The notes under the pieces were generated by a model, which was not told the DNA's origin, made no database searches, and saw only the letters and a list, made by a program, of their open reading frames with translations. Shown here piece after piece: positions 29,242 to 37,889 of a DNA stretch of 64,000 bases. Every line of letters starts with the position of its first letter. Positions within the stretch are counted from its first letter, which is position 1. This stretch comes from CAZOZZ01 sp965247425 (GTDB lineage: Bacteria > Acidobacteriota > Terriglobia > 20CM-2-55-15), in the NCBI GenBank assembly GCA_965247425.1, contig OZ252023.1, positions 1,116,001-1,180,000 on the forward strand, in the 5' to 3' direction. A program made the translations under genes and the position numbers.

Positions 29242-30198
29242 ATGACAGACCAGCCGCAGCGCCAGACGCCTTCAGCCGTGTTGATGGTCCGTCCGGCCGG
29301 TTTTGGATTCAACGAGGAGACGGCCGGTACGAATGTGTTCCAGACCCGTGACCCGGACGCCACCGACGATCAGTTGCAGGTACTTGCGGAGCAGGAATTC
29401 GACGGCCTCGTGACCGTACTGCGCGATGCAGACGTGGACGTGATCGTCATTCAGGACACGCCCGACCCCCGGACTCCGGATGCGGTCTTTCCGAATAACT
29501 GGGTTTCGTTTCACGAGGACGGAAAAGTCATCCTTTACCCCATGTTCGCCCCGGTGCGACGGGCCGAACGGCGCAGGGACGTCATTGAAACCCTCGAGAC
29601 GACCTATGGGTTCGAGGTGTCACAGGTGGTTGACTTGACCGCACACGAAGAGAAAGGGAAGTTCCTCGAGGGTACCGGCAGCCTCATCTTCGACTACCCG
29701 AACCGCTGTTCGTACGCCAACCTTTCCCCGCGTACGGACCGGGACGTACTCGGCGAATTAACCGGTCTGCTGGGTCACGACCTGGTGACGTTCCACGCCA
29801 CCGACGCCCAGGGAATCGACGTCTATCACACGAACGTTGTGATGAGCATCGGTGAGAAGTTTGTCGTGATCTCGGCCGACGCGATCGATGATCCCACCGA
29901 AAGAACAGCAGTGCTCGATCGCCTGCGAAGTACAGGGCGCGAGTTGGTCTTGATCGACCGCGATCAGATGGGTCATTTTGCCGGCAATGTGCTGGAGGTC
30001 GAGAACCGGGAAGGAACGAAGGTGCTGGTCATGTCCAGTCAGGCACGTGCTTCGCTCGATGCGGGCCAGATCCGTGCTCTCGGCAAGCATGCCCGCATCG
30101 TATCGGCGCCGATCCCGACCATCGAGCGTGTGGAAGGCGGCAGTGCGCGATGCATGCTGGCCGGGGTTCACTTGCCCCGCCGCCGGGTTCTCGATTGA
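29242..30198 (+). CDS. ctlX: citrulline/arginine deiminase-type hydrolase (CtlX-like)
   Basis: A 318-residue member of the guanidino-group hydrolase/amidinotransferase superfamily. Visible family motifs are VFPNNWVSFH, GKFLEGTGSLIFD, VYHTNVVMSIG (catalytic His) and GGSARCML (catalytic Cys near the end). CtlX-type proteins hydrolyse citrulline or related guanidino/ureido compounds; this product could instead be an arginine deiminase relative, which the sequence alone does not settle. CAGGAGGAGAG precedes the ATG. It is divergent from metH and ends 22 bp before the convergent SOD gene. Confidence 0.8.
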   Translation: MTDQPQRQTPSAVLMVRPAGFGFNEETAGTNVFQTRDPDATDDQLQVLAEQEFDGLVTVLRDADVDVIVIQDTPDPRTPDAVFPNNWVSFHEDGKVILYPMFAPVRRAERRRDVIETLETTYGFEVSQVVDLTAHEEKGKFLEGTGSLIFDYPNRCSYANLSPRTDRDVLGELTGLLGHDLVTFHATDAQGIDVYHTNVVMSIGEKFVVISADAIDDPTERTAVLDRLRSTGRELVLIDRDQMGHFAGNVLEVENREGTKVLVMSSQARASLDAGQIRALGKHARIVSAPIPTIERVEGGSARCMLAGVHLPRRRVLD

Positions 30199-30219
30199 AC
30201 CCGAAGGCGCCCGTTTGTC

Positions 30220-31071
30220 TTATCTCAACGCAGCGTAGGCTGTCTCGGCCCCCTCGAACCGCCTGTTGCACTCATCCCAGTTCACGTTCCGCATGAACGC
30301 GTCCACATAAGCTGCGGCCCTCGAGCCGTAGTCCATGTGGTAGGAATGCTCGAACATGTCGTTGACCAGTACGGGCCGACCGAACGCTACGTTGTCGGTA
30401 TGATCGAACGCGATGTAGTTATGCAATCGGCCGTCGTTAAAATTGAAGCTGAGGATGGCCCATCCACTTCCCCCACCCAGAGAGCCCGACGTCGCCCGGA
30501 ATTCCTGCTCCCAGGCGTCGAAGCTGCCGAAATCCCTGGCAATGGCGTCGGCGAGCGTTCCTGATGCGCGCCCGTCCCCTCCCAGCGTCGCAAAGTATTC
30601 TTCGTGAAGGATCACGGCGTTCGTGGCGGTGAGCTCTTCCATCATGAGGCCCTTTCGCAGGAATCCCGGTGCATCCGACCTCAGGCCGGCGATCTCGGAT
30701 CCGATTGCGGCGACACGCCTGAAAGCACCTCCGTAGTTGTTCTGGTGATGCGAGGTGATGACTCGTTCGGAAATGCCATCCAGGCTGTTGGCCTCGAAAG
30801 GTAAAGGCTTCATCTCTCGTTGGGCTCGTTCCTGTGCTTTGAGTTCAGAGACGCTTCCACCGACGGCTGCGGTTCCACCGACGGCTGCGGTTCCACCGAC
30901 GGCTGCGGTTCCACCGACGGCTGCGGTTCCACCGACGGCTGCGGTTCCACCGACGGCTGCGGTTCCACCGACGGCTGCGGTTCCACCGACGGCTGCGGTC
31001 CCACCGACGGCTGCGGTCCCACCGACGGCTGCGGTCGCGAGCAACGTCGTCAAGAGTTCACGGCGATTCAT
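30220..31071 (-). CDS. Fe/Mn superoxide dismutase with a repeat-expanded Tat-like signal
   Basis: A 283-residue protein. It starts MNRRELLTTLLA, a twin-arginine-type n-region, and runs into ten perfect TAAVGG hexapeptides, then the SOD domain from about residue 80. Metal ligands are in SHHQNNYGG (first His), ILHEEYFATL (second His) and the DMFEHSYHMDY motif (Asp and third His). GGSGWAILSF and DAFMRNVNWDE are also as in the family. It would dismutate superoxide outside the cytoplasm. The hydrophobic part of the signal is itself made of the repeats, so its length can change by slippage. Residues normally used to tell Fe from Mn enzymes do not decide here. Confidence 0.9.
   Translation of the reverse strand: MNRRELLTTLLATAAVGGTAAVGGTAAVGGTAAVGGTAAVGGTAAVGGTAAVGGTAAVGGTAAVGGTAAVGGSVSELKAQERAQREMKPLPFEANSLDGISERVITSHHQNNYGGAFRRVAAIGSEIAGLRSDAPGFLRKGLMMEELTATNAVILHEEYFATLGGDGRASGTLADAIARDFGSFDAWEQEFRATSGSLGGGSGWAILSFNFNDGRLHNYIAFDHTDNVAFGRPVLVNDMFEHSYHMDYGSRAAAYVDAFMRNVNWDECNRRFEGAETAYAALR
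30857..31036. repeat. ten tandem 18-bp repeats inside the SOD gene
   Basis: Unit CCACCGACGGCTGCGGTT on the plus strand, ten copies, differing only in the last base of the later copies (T or C). It encodes TAAVGG on the minus strand. Confidence 0.95.
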
Positions 31072-31342
31072 TGGACTCTCCTTTGTCGATTGTTCGATCA
31101 GCTTATACCCGAGATGAGAGGGAAGGAAGGTCAGACTTCCTTCAAACCCTTCCGCATACTGGCCCCACAGACATTTGGTCTGACAATCCGTCCATCCTCA
31201 AGCCGGGGAGTTGGCCCTCGGCTGTCCCGGTCGCGTCTTAGCCTTGTGCCAATCGGAAAATTGGCGGGAACCGCGTTGTACCAGCGAAGCGTACGCTGCG
31301 ATTTCTCGTTTCATGGTTTGTCGCTTTTGTCGGAGGTGCCTG

Positions 31343-32032
31343 ATGTCGTTCGCCGAGGAGAGAGAAACTACACCGTTCGACCGTGCCCGATTCATTCTGT
31401 ACGGGGTTCTCTGTGGCTCCGGGACCGATGCGGTCCCGTCATCCCGCTACTCCCTGGATGGCCAACCCATTTCTCTCCACCGCTTCGGAGAAGAAGACAT
31501 GTTCAGCTCTCGAGCCCGGGAGAGCCAGGCGTTTCTCCTCGATGAGCAGGGTTGCGACGAGCAACTGGTCCTTGCCGGCACCCTGCTGGTGGCGACATCG
31601 TTGGAGGATTGGGTGCTTCCCGCTCCGGTGCCTCTCGTTGAAGATCTGTCGCTGATCGAGTCCGCCGCCCGTGTCATTCGAAACATCAACGCCCGGATGT
31701 CCGAAGAACCGGGCTCGACGCCCGTCGAGGCGACGGAACGAGACATGGACCTTCGGCTCCCAGCGTTACTCGAGGACTATCGGAATCACGTTTCCGCCCG
31801 GCTCCTTGAACGCAAAGCGAACGAACAACAGCGCGGAAGAGAATTCGAAAGAACGCAGGCACTTGTTGTCTTGAGCGATCACATCCTGGCTCGATCCGGT
31901 GTCCGGCATTGGAATCACCTTTCCGCCATCATCATGGGACTGGGAAGTGAAACTACCGCCGACGAACTGGAAAGTATGTATGGCGACCGGAAGTCCTCCT
32001 TCCTCCGCGCCTCGATGGGGCAAGCTTCCTAA
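31343..32032 (+). CDS. hypothetical protein (229 aa)
   Basis: ATG 31343 follows CGGAGG by about six bases; the open frame upstream to 31211 looks non-coding. The product is soluble, acidic and helical with no recognised domain. A possible coiled-coil stretch lies near residue 155 (ARLLERKANEQQRGREFERTQAL). It stands alone between the SOD promoter and a region without genes. Function unknown. Confidence 0.5.
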   Translation: MSFAEERETTPFDRARFILYGVLCGSGTDAVPSSRYSLDGQPISLHRFGEEDMFSSRARESQAFLLDEQGCDEQLVLAGTLLVATSLEDWVLPAPVPLVEDLSLIESAARVIRNINARMSEEPGSTPVEATERDMDLRLPALLEDYRNHVSARLLERKANEQQRGREFERTQALVVLSDHILARSGVRHWNHLSAIIMGLGSETTADELESMYGDRKSSFLRASMGQAS

Positions 32033-32392
32033 AACGGAGGCTTGTCCCTCCCCGCCGAAGCGGATTGTCTCGAACCACGAACTGGAAAGGTTTGGCAGGG
32101 AATCTGTCGCTGGTCCGGGATCACCCGCCTCGAAGCGTCCGAGCTGTTCCCGGGTCTGTTGGCCAGGCGCTTTTCTATGATTTCGGTCTGGATGAGCTGG
32201 GGCGGAAGGCCGTGACCGAACTGCTATGAGAGGTTACAGTCTTCGGATATTCAAAGACATGGACCAAGCCATATCATAGCTCACGGGGGGGAATCCTCTG
32301 GCCTGTCGATGGGACGCCCGGACTGAAGTCGGAGCGCCCCCACAGCTCCACCAACGTCTTCTCCTTCAACTTCCCCAAAGCATTACCGTCCG
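32033..32392. other. intergenic, no gene seen
   Basis: About 360 bases. A frame reading GKVWQGICRWSGITRLEASELFPGLL suggests decayed coding DNA, but it has no start and I cannot name it. Confidence 0.35.
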
Positions 32393-33169
32393 CTAGTCAC
32401 CGGAGGTCGCCTTTGCCCGACCCTCATCCGCCGCATCAATCCGTTTCGGCGTGATGCTCGGGATGATCATCGGCACAGTCTGCCTGTAATTCGCGTAGCG
32501 GTCTCCGAGGAAGTGGACCAGGTCCTTCTCTTCGAGTTGGATCGCGATCATGATGTACGCCGTCGTGGCTATGGCGAACACGAGGTGAGCCCCGGTCATC
32601 GTCGGCGTCGCCCAGAAGGCGATCAACCAGCCGACATAGAGGGGGTGCCGGACGTGCTTGTAGGGTCCCGGCGTCCGAAAACCGAGCGGCTTGTATTCCT
32701 CGCCCTTAAGGTGAATCCAGACCTGGCGCAAACCGAACAGGTCGAAATGGTTGATCAGGAACGTCGTGATCAAGACGATGCCGAAACCCACCAGCAAGAG
32801 CCCGGAAATCGCCATTCTCGCCGTCGGATTCTGGACGTCCCACAGCACGCCACCCATGGGCTGCCATTGCCAGAAAAGCAGGATCAAAGCCAGGCTCGAC
32901 AGCAACACATAAGTGCTGCGTTCGGCCGGATCGGGAATGATCCTGGTCAATGCGGCCTTGAACGAACGCCGCGCCATCCAGCTGTGCTGGACCGTAAAAA
33001 TGCCAAGCAGGGCCGCGTTGATCGCCAGCGCCTGCAGGAAGGGTCCCTGGGTCCCAGAATCCATGCTCTTCGGTACCACCCAATTTCCGATGAAACCGAT
33101 CGCATAAAGAAAGGTTCCGAAAAAAATCACGTAGCAAATGGCCCTGTAGGCGAAGATGATGAACCGCAT
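32393..33169 (-). CDS. mddA: methanethiol S-methyltransferase-like membrane protein
   Basis: A 258-residue integral membrane methyltransferase of the isoprenylcysteine methyltransferase/NnrU group. Several hydrophobic helices are followed by the conserved block FGLRQVWIHLKG, FRTPGPYKHVRHPLYVGWLIAFWATPTMTGAH and QLEEKDLVHFLGDRYANYRQTVPM. The RHPLY and EE...GDxYxxYR motifs form the SAM-binding end in this fold, and the ATPTMT block is typical of MddA, which methylates methanethiol to dimethyl sulfide. The substrate is inferred from these matches. It is a single-gene unit. Confidence 0.75.
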   Translation of the reverse strand: MRFIIFAYRAICYVIFFGTFLYAIGFIGNWVVPKSMDSGTQGPFLQALAINAALLGIFTVQHSWMARRSFKAALTRIIPDPAERSTYVLLSSLALILLFWQWQPMGGVLWDVQNPTARMAISGLLLVGFGIVLITTFLINHFDLFGLRQVWIHLKGEEYKPLGFRTPGPYKHVRHPLYVGWLIAFWATPTMTGAHLVFAIATTAYIMIAIQLEEKDLVHFLGDRYANYRQTVPMIIPSITPKRIDAADEGRAKATSGD

Positions 33170-33573
33170 ACGCGTCTCCTTTTCTCAAAGCGCCTGGCTG
33201 CGTGTAAACAGGCGCAAGTTGAGTGCCTCGGACGATCACGCAGATCGTAGTCGTATCGACAGGAATTCAATGGGGACGCAGTTTACCAAGTCGGGGTGAA
33301 AAGTTGGAAGCGGATTCAGGAGAACAACGACACGGTCCGAATTGTGGATCAACACCGTAAAAGTTCCAACGTACAAGCTTCGGGGCTCTGGAGCCAGACG
33401 ATCATTCGTGTTCGGCTGGACGTGTTTGAACGGTTTCTCGAGGCGAGTATCACATGGTGTGCACACACCCGATCCCCGAATATCGTTTAAAGGACTTATG
33501 GGACCGTGAAAACTTCATGGAGAAAGTTTCGGCGTGACTGTAACCTCAACAAGTGGAATACTTAACACTCGTT
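33170..33573. other. intergenic up to the tRNA-Leu remnant
   Basis: About 400 bases with no gene I can support on either strand. It should contain the mddA promoter (minus strand) and the promoter of the former tRNA-Leu gene. Confidence 0.4.
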
Positions 33574-33614
33574 GCCTGGGTGGCGGAATTGGCAGACGCA
33601 CCGGACTTAAAATC
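33574..33614 (+). pseudogene. tRNA-Leu (UAA) 5' half
   Basis: GCCTGGGTGGCGGAATTGGC, then AGACGCACCGGACTTAAAATC, gives the acceptor 5' strand, the D arm and the anticodon arm with TAA at 33608-33610. The sequence then departs from a tRNA; the variable arm, T arm and acceptor 3' strand are missing. The break inside the anticodon stem marks an integration crossover. Confidence 0.75.
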
Positions 33615-33698
33615 GGAAGTTTGCACCCCTCTAACTAACTCATTCCAAACAAATCTAAGCTCCACTGTAGTACGAAAATGTAATACGGAGGCCTCCTG

Positions 33699-34157
33699 AT
33701 GGGCCTCTACCGCCGTAAGGGTTCCATTAATTGGTGGATGTGCTACACGGTCCGGGGGCGGCAGATCAGCGAGAGCACCGGAACGCCCGACAGGAGCACG
33801 GCCGAACTCATCTTCGGTAATCGGTCAGGCACCAGTCGGGCCAAGCCCCTCCGTGTCAGTTCATCGCTTTGCGCCTCTGGCATCTACGTCGTAATTTCAC
33901 CTAAAGCGAAGCTCGTCAAGATCGGCCATAGCGGCGATCTTGAAGACCGCATTCGGCGAATTCAGACAGATTGCCCTGATCGCGTCGAGGTTGTGGCGAT
34001 CATTCCGGTCGTTAAGCCGGCGCCGGTAGAGAAGTGGCTGCATCAGCGTTTCAAGGCGCAGCGGTCCCATGGCGAATGGTTTGCTATCGGTTGGGTTGAT
34101 ATCGCCCTGGCCCTCCAGGAACACTTTGGGAACGGCGAGGTCAGTCGTGTTGGGTAG
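33699..34157 (+). CDS. chimera: integrase N-terminal arm domain joined to a GIY-YIG-type (T5orf172-like) domain
   Basis: Residues 1-42 (MGLYRRKGSINWWMCYTVRG...STGTPDRSTAE) are the arm-binding start of a tyrosine integrase. From about residue 62 the protein changes to GIYVVISPKAKLVKIGHSGDLEDRIRRIQTDCPD with HQRFKAQRSHGEWF, the T5orf172/MUG113 branch of GIY-YIG nucleases (GIYV, KIG, R, GEWF). The two parts do not belong together in any family I know, so the gene looks like a deletion product formed next to the tRNA-Leu site. It has a good start, GGAGGCCTCCTG ATG. Whether the GIY-YIG part is active is unknown; the key Arg and Glu are present. Confidence 0.6.
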   Translation: MGLYRRKGSINWWMCYTVRGRQISESTGTPDRSTAELIFGNRSGTSRAKPLRVSSSLCASGIYVVISPKAKLVKIGHSGDLEDRIRRIQTDCPDRVEVVAIIPVVKPAPVEKWLHQRFKAQRSHGEWFAIGWVDIALALQEHFGNGEVSRVG

Positions 34158-35205
34158 CCGTAGCCTGAAGCCGCTGGCGCAGCATCGCCCCTGCTTCACG
34201 GAGTCGCTGCTCCCGGGTTTGCGCGTACCGCAGGATCATCTGAACCGTCTTGAACCCCGCGATATCCATGATGACGTCGATCGGGATCCCCGCATCCAGC
34301 ATGTTCGTCACGGCGGTTCTGCGGAAATCGTGCAGGACTTTTCCGGCCAGGCCGGACTCTCTCCGCGCTTTTTCCCACGAACCGCGCCACGACTTCACCT
34401 GCTTTCCTTTGCGGTGAAAGACATAGGGGATGATTCGGCCGGCTTCGCGTTGGAGGGCTTCGGTTTCTTCACGGCGCCGGACCAGCATGGCTTTGACGTC
34501 GGGGAATTCGGCAAACGGGAAGCCAACCCGCTTTTTGTTCTTCTTTTGTATGCCGTAGATGACTCCGGTCCTGAAGTCCACCTGAGACCATTCGATCTCA
34601 GTCAACGAGGTTTTTCTCCATCCCGAGTAATAGGCCAGCGTGATCAGGTCGGCCGTGAGCGTGTTGGCTTTAGCCAGAAGCGCTTGAAACTGGTCTGGGC
34701 CGAACAACCCCTCCCTCTCGTTGTCTTCGGGCAACTTCTCGATGAACGGACGAACCAGGACTTGCCCACTTCGCATTCCCAGAGTGTAGGCCCGCTTGAT
34801 TGCGGCCATTTCTCTGTTGATCGTCGCATTCGCCGCGCCTTCTTTCTGTCGAATCTGCGTGTATTCGCTGAGGGTGGCCGACGAGATTCGGTGCGCCAGA
34901 AGATGGCCGATCAGGGGGTTGATGTGGTTGTCCAGGCGACATCTCAGATCAGGAAGGGATGCGAGTTTCTTGTTCGCGTAGTCGGTTTCGACACCTTCGG
35001 CGAGCGTTCTGAACAGCACGCGGTTTGGGCGGGCGGAAATTGGAATTCCATCCGCGGCTTTGCCTTCAAGGCTGTTGAGTTGTTCGCGGGCTTCGGTGTA
35101 GTCCTCGGTTTTTGTCGATTGTGGGGCCTGTCGTCCGCTGATGACTGGAGCAATCCACCAAAAGCGGCTCCCTTTCCGCTTATAGGGTTTGGCCATACCG
35201 GACAT
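34141..35205 (-). CDS. tyrosine-type site-specific recombinase (integrase)
   Basis: About 354 residues from MSGMAKPYKRKGSRFWW (the frame also opens further upstream, without support). It has an N-terminal arm domain, a core-binding helix domain around residues 75-165 and the catalytic part with YYSGWRKTSLTEIEW (first Arg), HDFRRTAVTNML (His-x-x-Arg) and the tyrosine in ILRYAQT. The box II histidine is retained, but the LGH position reads AGF. It lies 500 bp from the tRNA-Leu fragment and is probably the recombinase that integrated there. Its tail overlaps the chimera end by 17 bp. Confidence 0.88.
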   Translation of the reverse strand: MSGMAKPYKRKGSRFWWIAPVISGRQAPQSTKTEDYTEAREQLNSLEGKAADGIPISARPNRVLFRTLAEGVETDYANKKLASLPDLRCRLDNHINPLIGHLLAHRISSATLSEYTQIRQKEGAANATINREMAAIKRAYTLGMRSGQVLVRPFIEKLPEDNEREGLFGPDQFQALLAKANTLTADLITLAYYSGWRKTSLTEIEWSQVDFRTGVIYGIQKKNKKRVGFPFAEFPDVKAMLVRRREETEALQREAGRIIPYVFHRKGKQVKSWRGSWEKARRESGLAGKVLHDFRRTAVTNMLDAGIPIDVIMDIAGFKTVQMILRYAQTREQRLREAGAMLRQRLQATATQHD

Positions 35206-35222
35206 CTTACTACGGGAGAGGC

Positions 35223-35859
35223 ATGAGCTACGATGGCAGAATTCAATGCGACTCCCGGCAACTGCCGATCGCGGACGAATCCGTGCAGTGCTGCGTGACT
35301 TCTCCGCCGTATTTCGGTGGCATTCGAGACTACGGAACCGCCGCACAGATGGGACTTGAACGCGAACCCTCGGCCTACGTTAACGAGCTAGTGGTGGCGT
35401 TCTCTGAGGTTCGACGGGGTCTTAACTTTTGATGGGGCGGCGTGGCTCAACCTTGGCGATGTTTACGCTGCATCGGGAAAGGGTGGCGGTGGAACTAGGG
35501 GGAAAAGAACGAAATCCTGGGCGTCTATACGTGACCGCAAGGGTTTCAGGATGCCCCCGCCCGGATACAAGATGAAGGACGTCACGCTCACCCCGTTCTT
35601 GGTCGCCGATGCTTTGCGACGTGATGGCTGGTACGTTAGGTCGACCATTATATGGAGTAAGCCTGTCGCGGTTGAGCCGCCCCGCCTAGATCGTCCATCT
35701 TCCTCTCACGAATACCTGTTTCTGTTGGCGAAATATGAACACTATTTCGTGCGAAACCCCGAGGAAGACTGGTGGCATTCGACCGTATGGGATATCCGCC
35801 CTGAATCGTCAGTTAAGCGAAAAAAGGGGGTATCCGGTGACAAAATGCGCCAGATGTGA
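35223..35859 (+). pseudogene. DNA N4/N6 methyltransferase, frameshifted and C-terminally short
   Basis: The frame from ATG 35223 contains SVQCCVTSPPYFGGIRDYG (the TSPPY catalytic motif) and stops at 35430. One extra G in CGGGGT near 35412 explains this: the next frame continues VLTFDGAAWLNLGDVYAASG, then MKDVTLTPFLVADALRRDGWYVRSTIIWSKP and SSSHEYLFLLAKYEHYF, all typical of phage and plasmid beta-class methylases. It ends at 35859 without the C-terminal SAM-binding motif, so even if repaired it would be truncated. It is divergent from the integrase. Confidence 0.75.
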
Positions 35860-35977
35860 CGAAACGAGGATTTGTTCCCTCTGGGCTGCCATCCGGGTGT
35901 GTCATCCGTCCGTGGAATTGATAATTCGAGAGTGGAATCTAAAGCGGCAAGAATACGCGGAGTTGGTGAAGTCATGA
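35837..35977 (+). CDS. small CxxC protein (46 aa)
   Basis: GTG start after AAGGGGG, reading MTKCARCDETRIC and a basic tail, and ending with an ATGA overlap into the next gene. The cysteines C4, C7 and C13 suggest a zinc knuckle. It overlaps the end of the broken methylase, so it may be a post-truncation neighbour. Function unknown. Confidence 0.4.
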   Translation: MTKCARCDETRICSLWAAIRVCHPSVELIIREWNLKRQEYAELVKS

Positions 35978-36486
35978 ACAACAAAGAGATGGTAAGGACA
36001 TTGGCGGTCGATGTGATGTCCCCGTACATGGCTGTATGCGTGAGATCCAAGCTGCTGGATGTGCTGTCGTCTCCGGCGCACCGCCGAGCTATGGCGGGGA
36101 AGTTTAATGTGTTGACCGCGGGTAACGAATCTTACGAGCACGCTTGGACAACTGGAACCGGCCCGGAGGATGGCGAGTTCCATCTGGGCTATCCGCCGGC
36201 AGACATTCAGTTTGATTGGATGGTTGAGACAATAAGCAGAGCAAGAACCATAGTGTGGTCGGAATGGATTTGGTGTCAGGCAGTCAACGGGATGGACAAT
36301 TTCCGGTCTGTCCAGAGGAAAACGCATGGCAGTGATCTGTGGCTCCTCAGCGGTGGCATTCCTTTTCCTCCAAAATGGTATGACGTTTTTGAACTGGACG
36401 CGCCGTGTCGGCTTTGTGCGGTCCTAGTTGACTCGGATGAATCTCGACTGGACACCGTCTGGTGTTTTCTCACGGAAGACGCATAA
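35974..36486 (+). CDS. hypothetical mobile-element protein (170 aa)
   Basis: ATG 35974 overlaps the stop of the small CxxC gene. The protein is soluble, Trp-rich (DWMVETISRARTIVWSEWIWC, LWLLSGG) and ends FLTEDA. No family is recognised. Its end abuts the broken start of the ParA gene at about 36484, so the true 3' end may have been altered by the same deletion. Confidence 0.5.
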   Translation: MNNKEMVRTLAVDVMSPYMAVCVRSKLLDVLSSPAHRRAMAGKFNVLTAGNESYEHAWTTGTGPEDGEFHLGYPPADIQFDWMVETISRARTIVWSEWIWCQAVNGMDNFRSVQRKTHGSDLWLLSGGIPFPPKWYDVFELDAPCRLCAVLVDSDESRLDTVWCFLTEDA

Positions 36487-37099
36487 GGTTCTCGTAGTCG
36501 ATGCCGACTCCCAAGGCACCGCAACACGCTGGGCAGCGGCTGCGCCTGATGAAGCACCGTTTCCCGCCCCGATTGCCGGTCTTGGCAATGCTGAGGCCCG
36601 GCTACATCGAGAAGTGAAAAAGTTTCTTTTCGATTACGACTTCATTGTGATCGACTGCCCGCCCTCGGCGGCATCGCCCGTCTCGCAAAGCGCCTTGCTG
36701 GTGGCTGATCTTGCCTTGGTGCCAGTCATTCCCTCACCCCCTGATCTTTGGGCGGGCGTGGCGATTCGCCAAGTGATTCAGAATGTGTCGGGAATCAATG
36801 AGCGGCTTCAGTCCCGCTTGCTGATCAATCAACGAAAGCCCAATACTCGCCTCGCCGCTAAGACCCTGGAGCTTTTGCCCGAGTATCGTATCCCGCTCTG
36901 CACAACCCAAATTGGTGATCGAGAGGCTTACCGTCACGCGGCGGCTTCCGGGCAGACCGTTCATGATCTGCCTAGAGCGCGAGCAGCGGTTCGTGAAATC
37001 GAAGCGCTGACCAATGAAATTTTAGCTATCGTGCAATCAGGAGAATCTAGCAATGAAGAAAGACCCGCTAAGCGGTCTCGCTCAGTCCTTGCAAGATGA
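36484..37099 (+). pseudogene. ParA-type ATPase lacking its Walker A start
   Basis: From about 36488 the frame reads KVLVVDADSQGTATRW (Walker A' region end), DYDFIVIDCPPSAASPVSQSALLVADLALVPVIPSP and LINQRKPNTRLAAKTLELL, the body of a ParA/Soj partition ATPase. The first about 30 residues, including the KGGxGKT nucleotide loop, are missing. The open frame before this point is antisense or out-of-frame to the preceding gene. Without the loop it cannot bind ATP normally, so it is classed as broken. It overlaps the next gene by 47 bp. Confidence 0.75.
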
Positions 37100-37436
37100 A
37101 AATATCGCTGTCGAGAAACGCTTTGAACAAGCCAACCAGCTTGTTGAAGCCCAGAGAAGCCCGCCCCAGCGTCAAGCCCTCGATCATCAGGCGGCGAAGA
37201 AAACCTTTCTGATCCGCGATACCTTTTCGTTCCCTGAGTTTGATCATGCTCTTTTGTTCCAGCTTCAGGCCCGTTGCCTTGAAGCTGGACATCATGCTTC
37301 TAAAAGTGAACTGGTTCGGGCGGGTTTGAAAGTCCTCATTCAAATGAACTCTACAGATTTATTGAGCGCGGCCAGGGCCGTCGAGAAACTAAAGCCGGGG
37401 CGCTCGACCCCAGCAGCTTCCCCAGACATTGGTTAA
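37053..37436 (+). CDS. ParA-linked DNA-binding protein, RHH-like (127 aa)
   Basis: It begins inside the ParA end with a good start (GAGAATCTAGCAATG). The N-terminal half is charged and flexible. The C-terminal half, TFSFPEFDHALLFQLQARCLEAGHHASKSELVRAGLKVLIQM, has the strand-helix-helix order of ribbon-helix-helix partition proteins. Such partners bind the centromere and stimulate ParA. An AT-rich palindromic site follows directly. Confidence 0.6.
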   Translation: MKKDPLSGLAQSLQDENIAVEKRFEQANQLVEAQRSPPQRQALDHQAAKKTFLIRDTFSFPEFDHALLFQLQARCLEAGHHASKSELVRAGLKVLIQMNSTDLLSAARAVEKLKPGRSTPAASPDIG

Positions 37437-37477
37437 TACGGTATAAACCATATTAATCATATTAACCATATCGATAT
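37431..37477. promoter_or_regulatory. AT-rich palindromic/iterated site after the par genes
   Basis: GGTTAATA (37431-37438) is inverted as TATTAACC (37460-37467), and CATATTAA-like units repeat between and after them. The block is much more AT-rich than its surroundings. It is placed like a partition site or operator. Confidence 0.45.
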
Positions 37478-37889
37478 TTTTCGCCTGTGTTTGCCTCCCG
37501 CCGCTCGACTTGGAAGGCGCGTTTTGCCCTTTCCTAAGTAATCGGCTCATCCTTGCTGTTGGAGAGCGTATGTGTAGCTATTTGATCGACTATACTTCTT
37601 TCACCAGCACGCTCTCTGCGCGTTTTCTGTCGCTGTAGGTTCGTGGTTCGGTTTCCTCGTGCTTCGGTCGCCGTTTTGCTATCCAAAATCGAACCTGGAC
37701 CCTCCCGATGCGGAGGCTGGGGTTTTCCGATTACGCCATGGTGTCGCTGGCCGCCACGGTCCCGGTTTGTTCCGGCGCAAGGGTCGCGCCAGAGCGGTCC
37801 CCTCGCCCCCATGGGGCGTCTGTCACTCCCCCTTGCTCTTTGCCGGACCTGCCCGTTACCGTGGTGGCTGCGCTTTATCCTCCCGTGTC
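37478..37889. other. non-coding leader region
   Basis: About 410 bases with no supported gene before the hairpin at 37890. The frames open here on both strands lack starts and have unlike composition. Confidence 0.4.

Noticed and set aside
30820..31117. Frames with Cys/Thr/Gly or Pro/Thr repeats opposite the SOD signal
   Set aside because: An 18-bp array keeps all six frames open; only the SOD frame links to a functional domain and a signal peptide.
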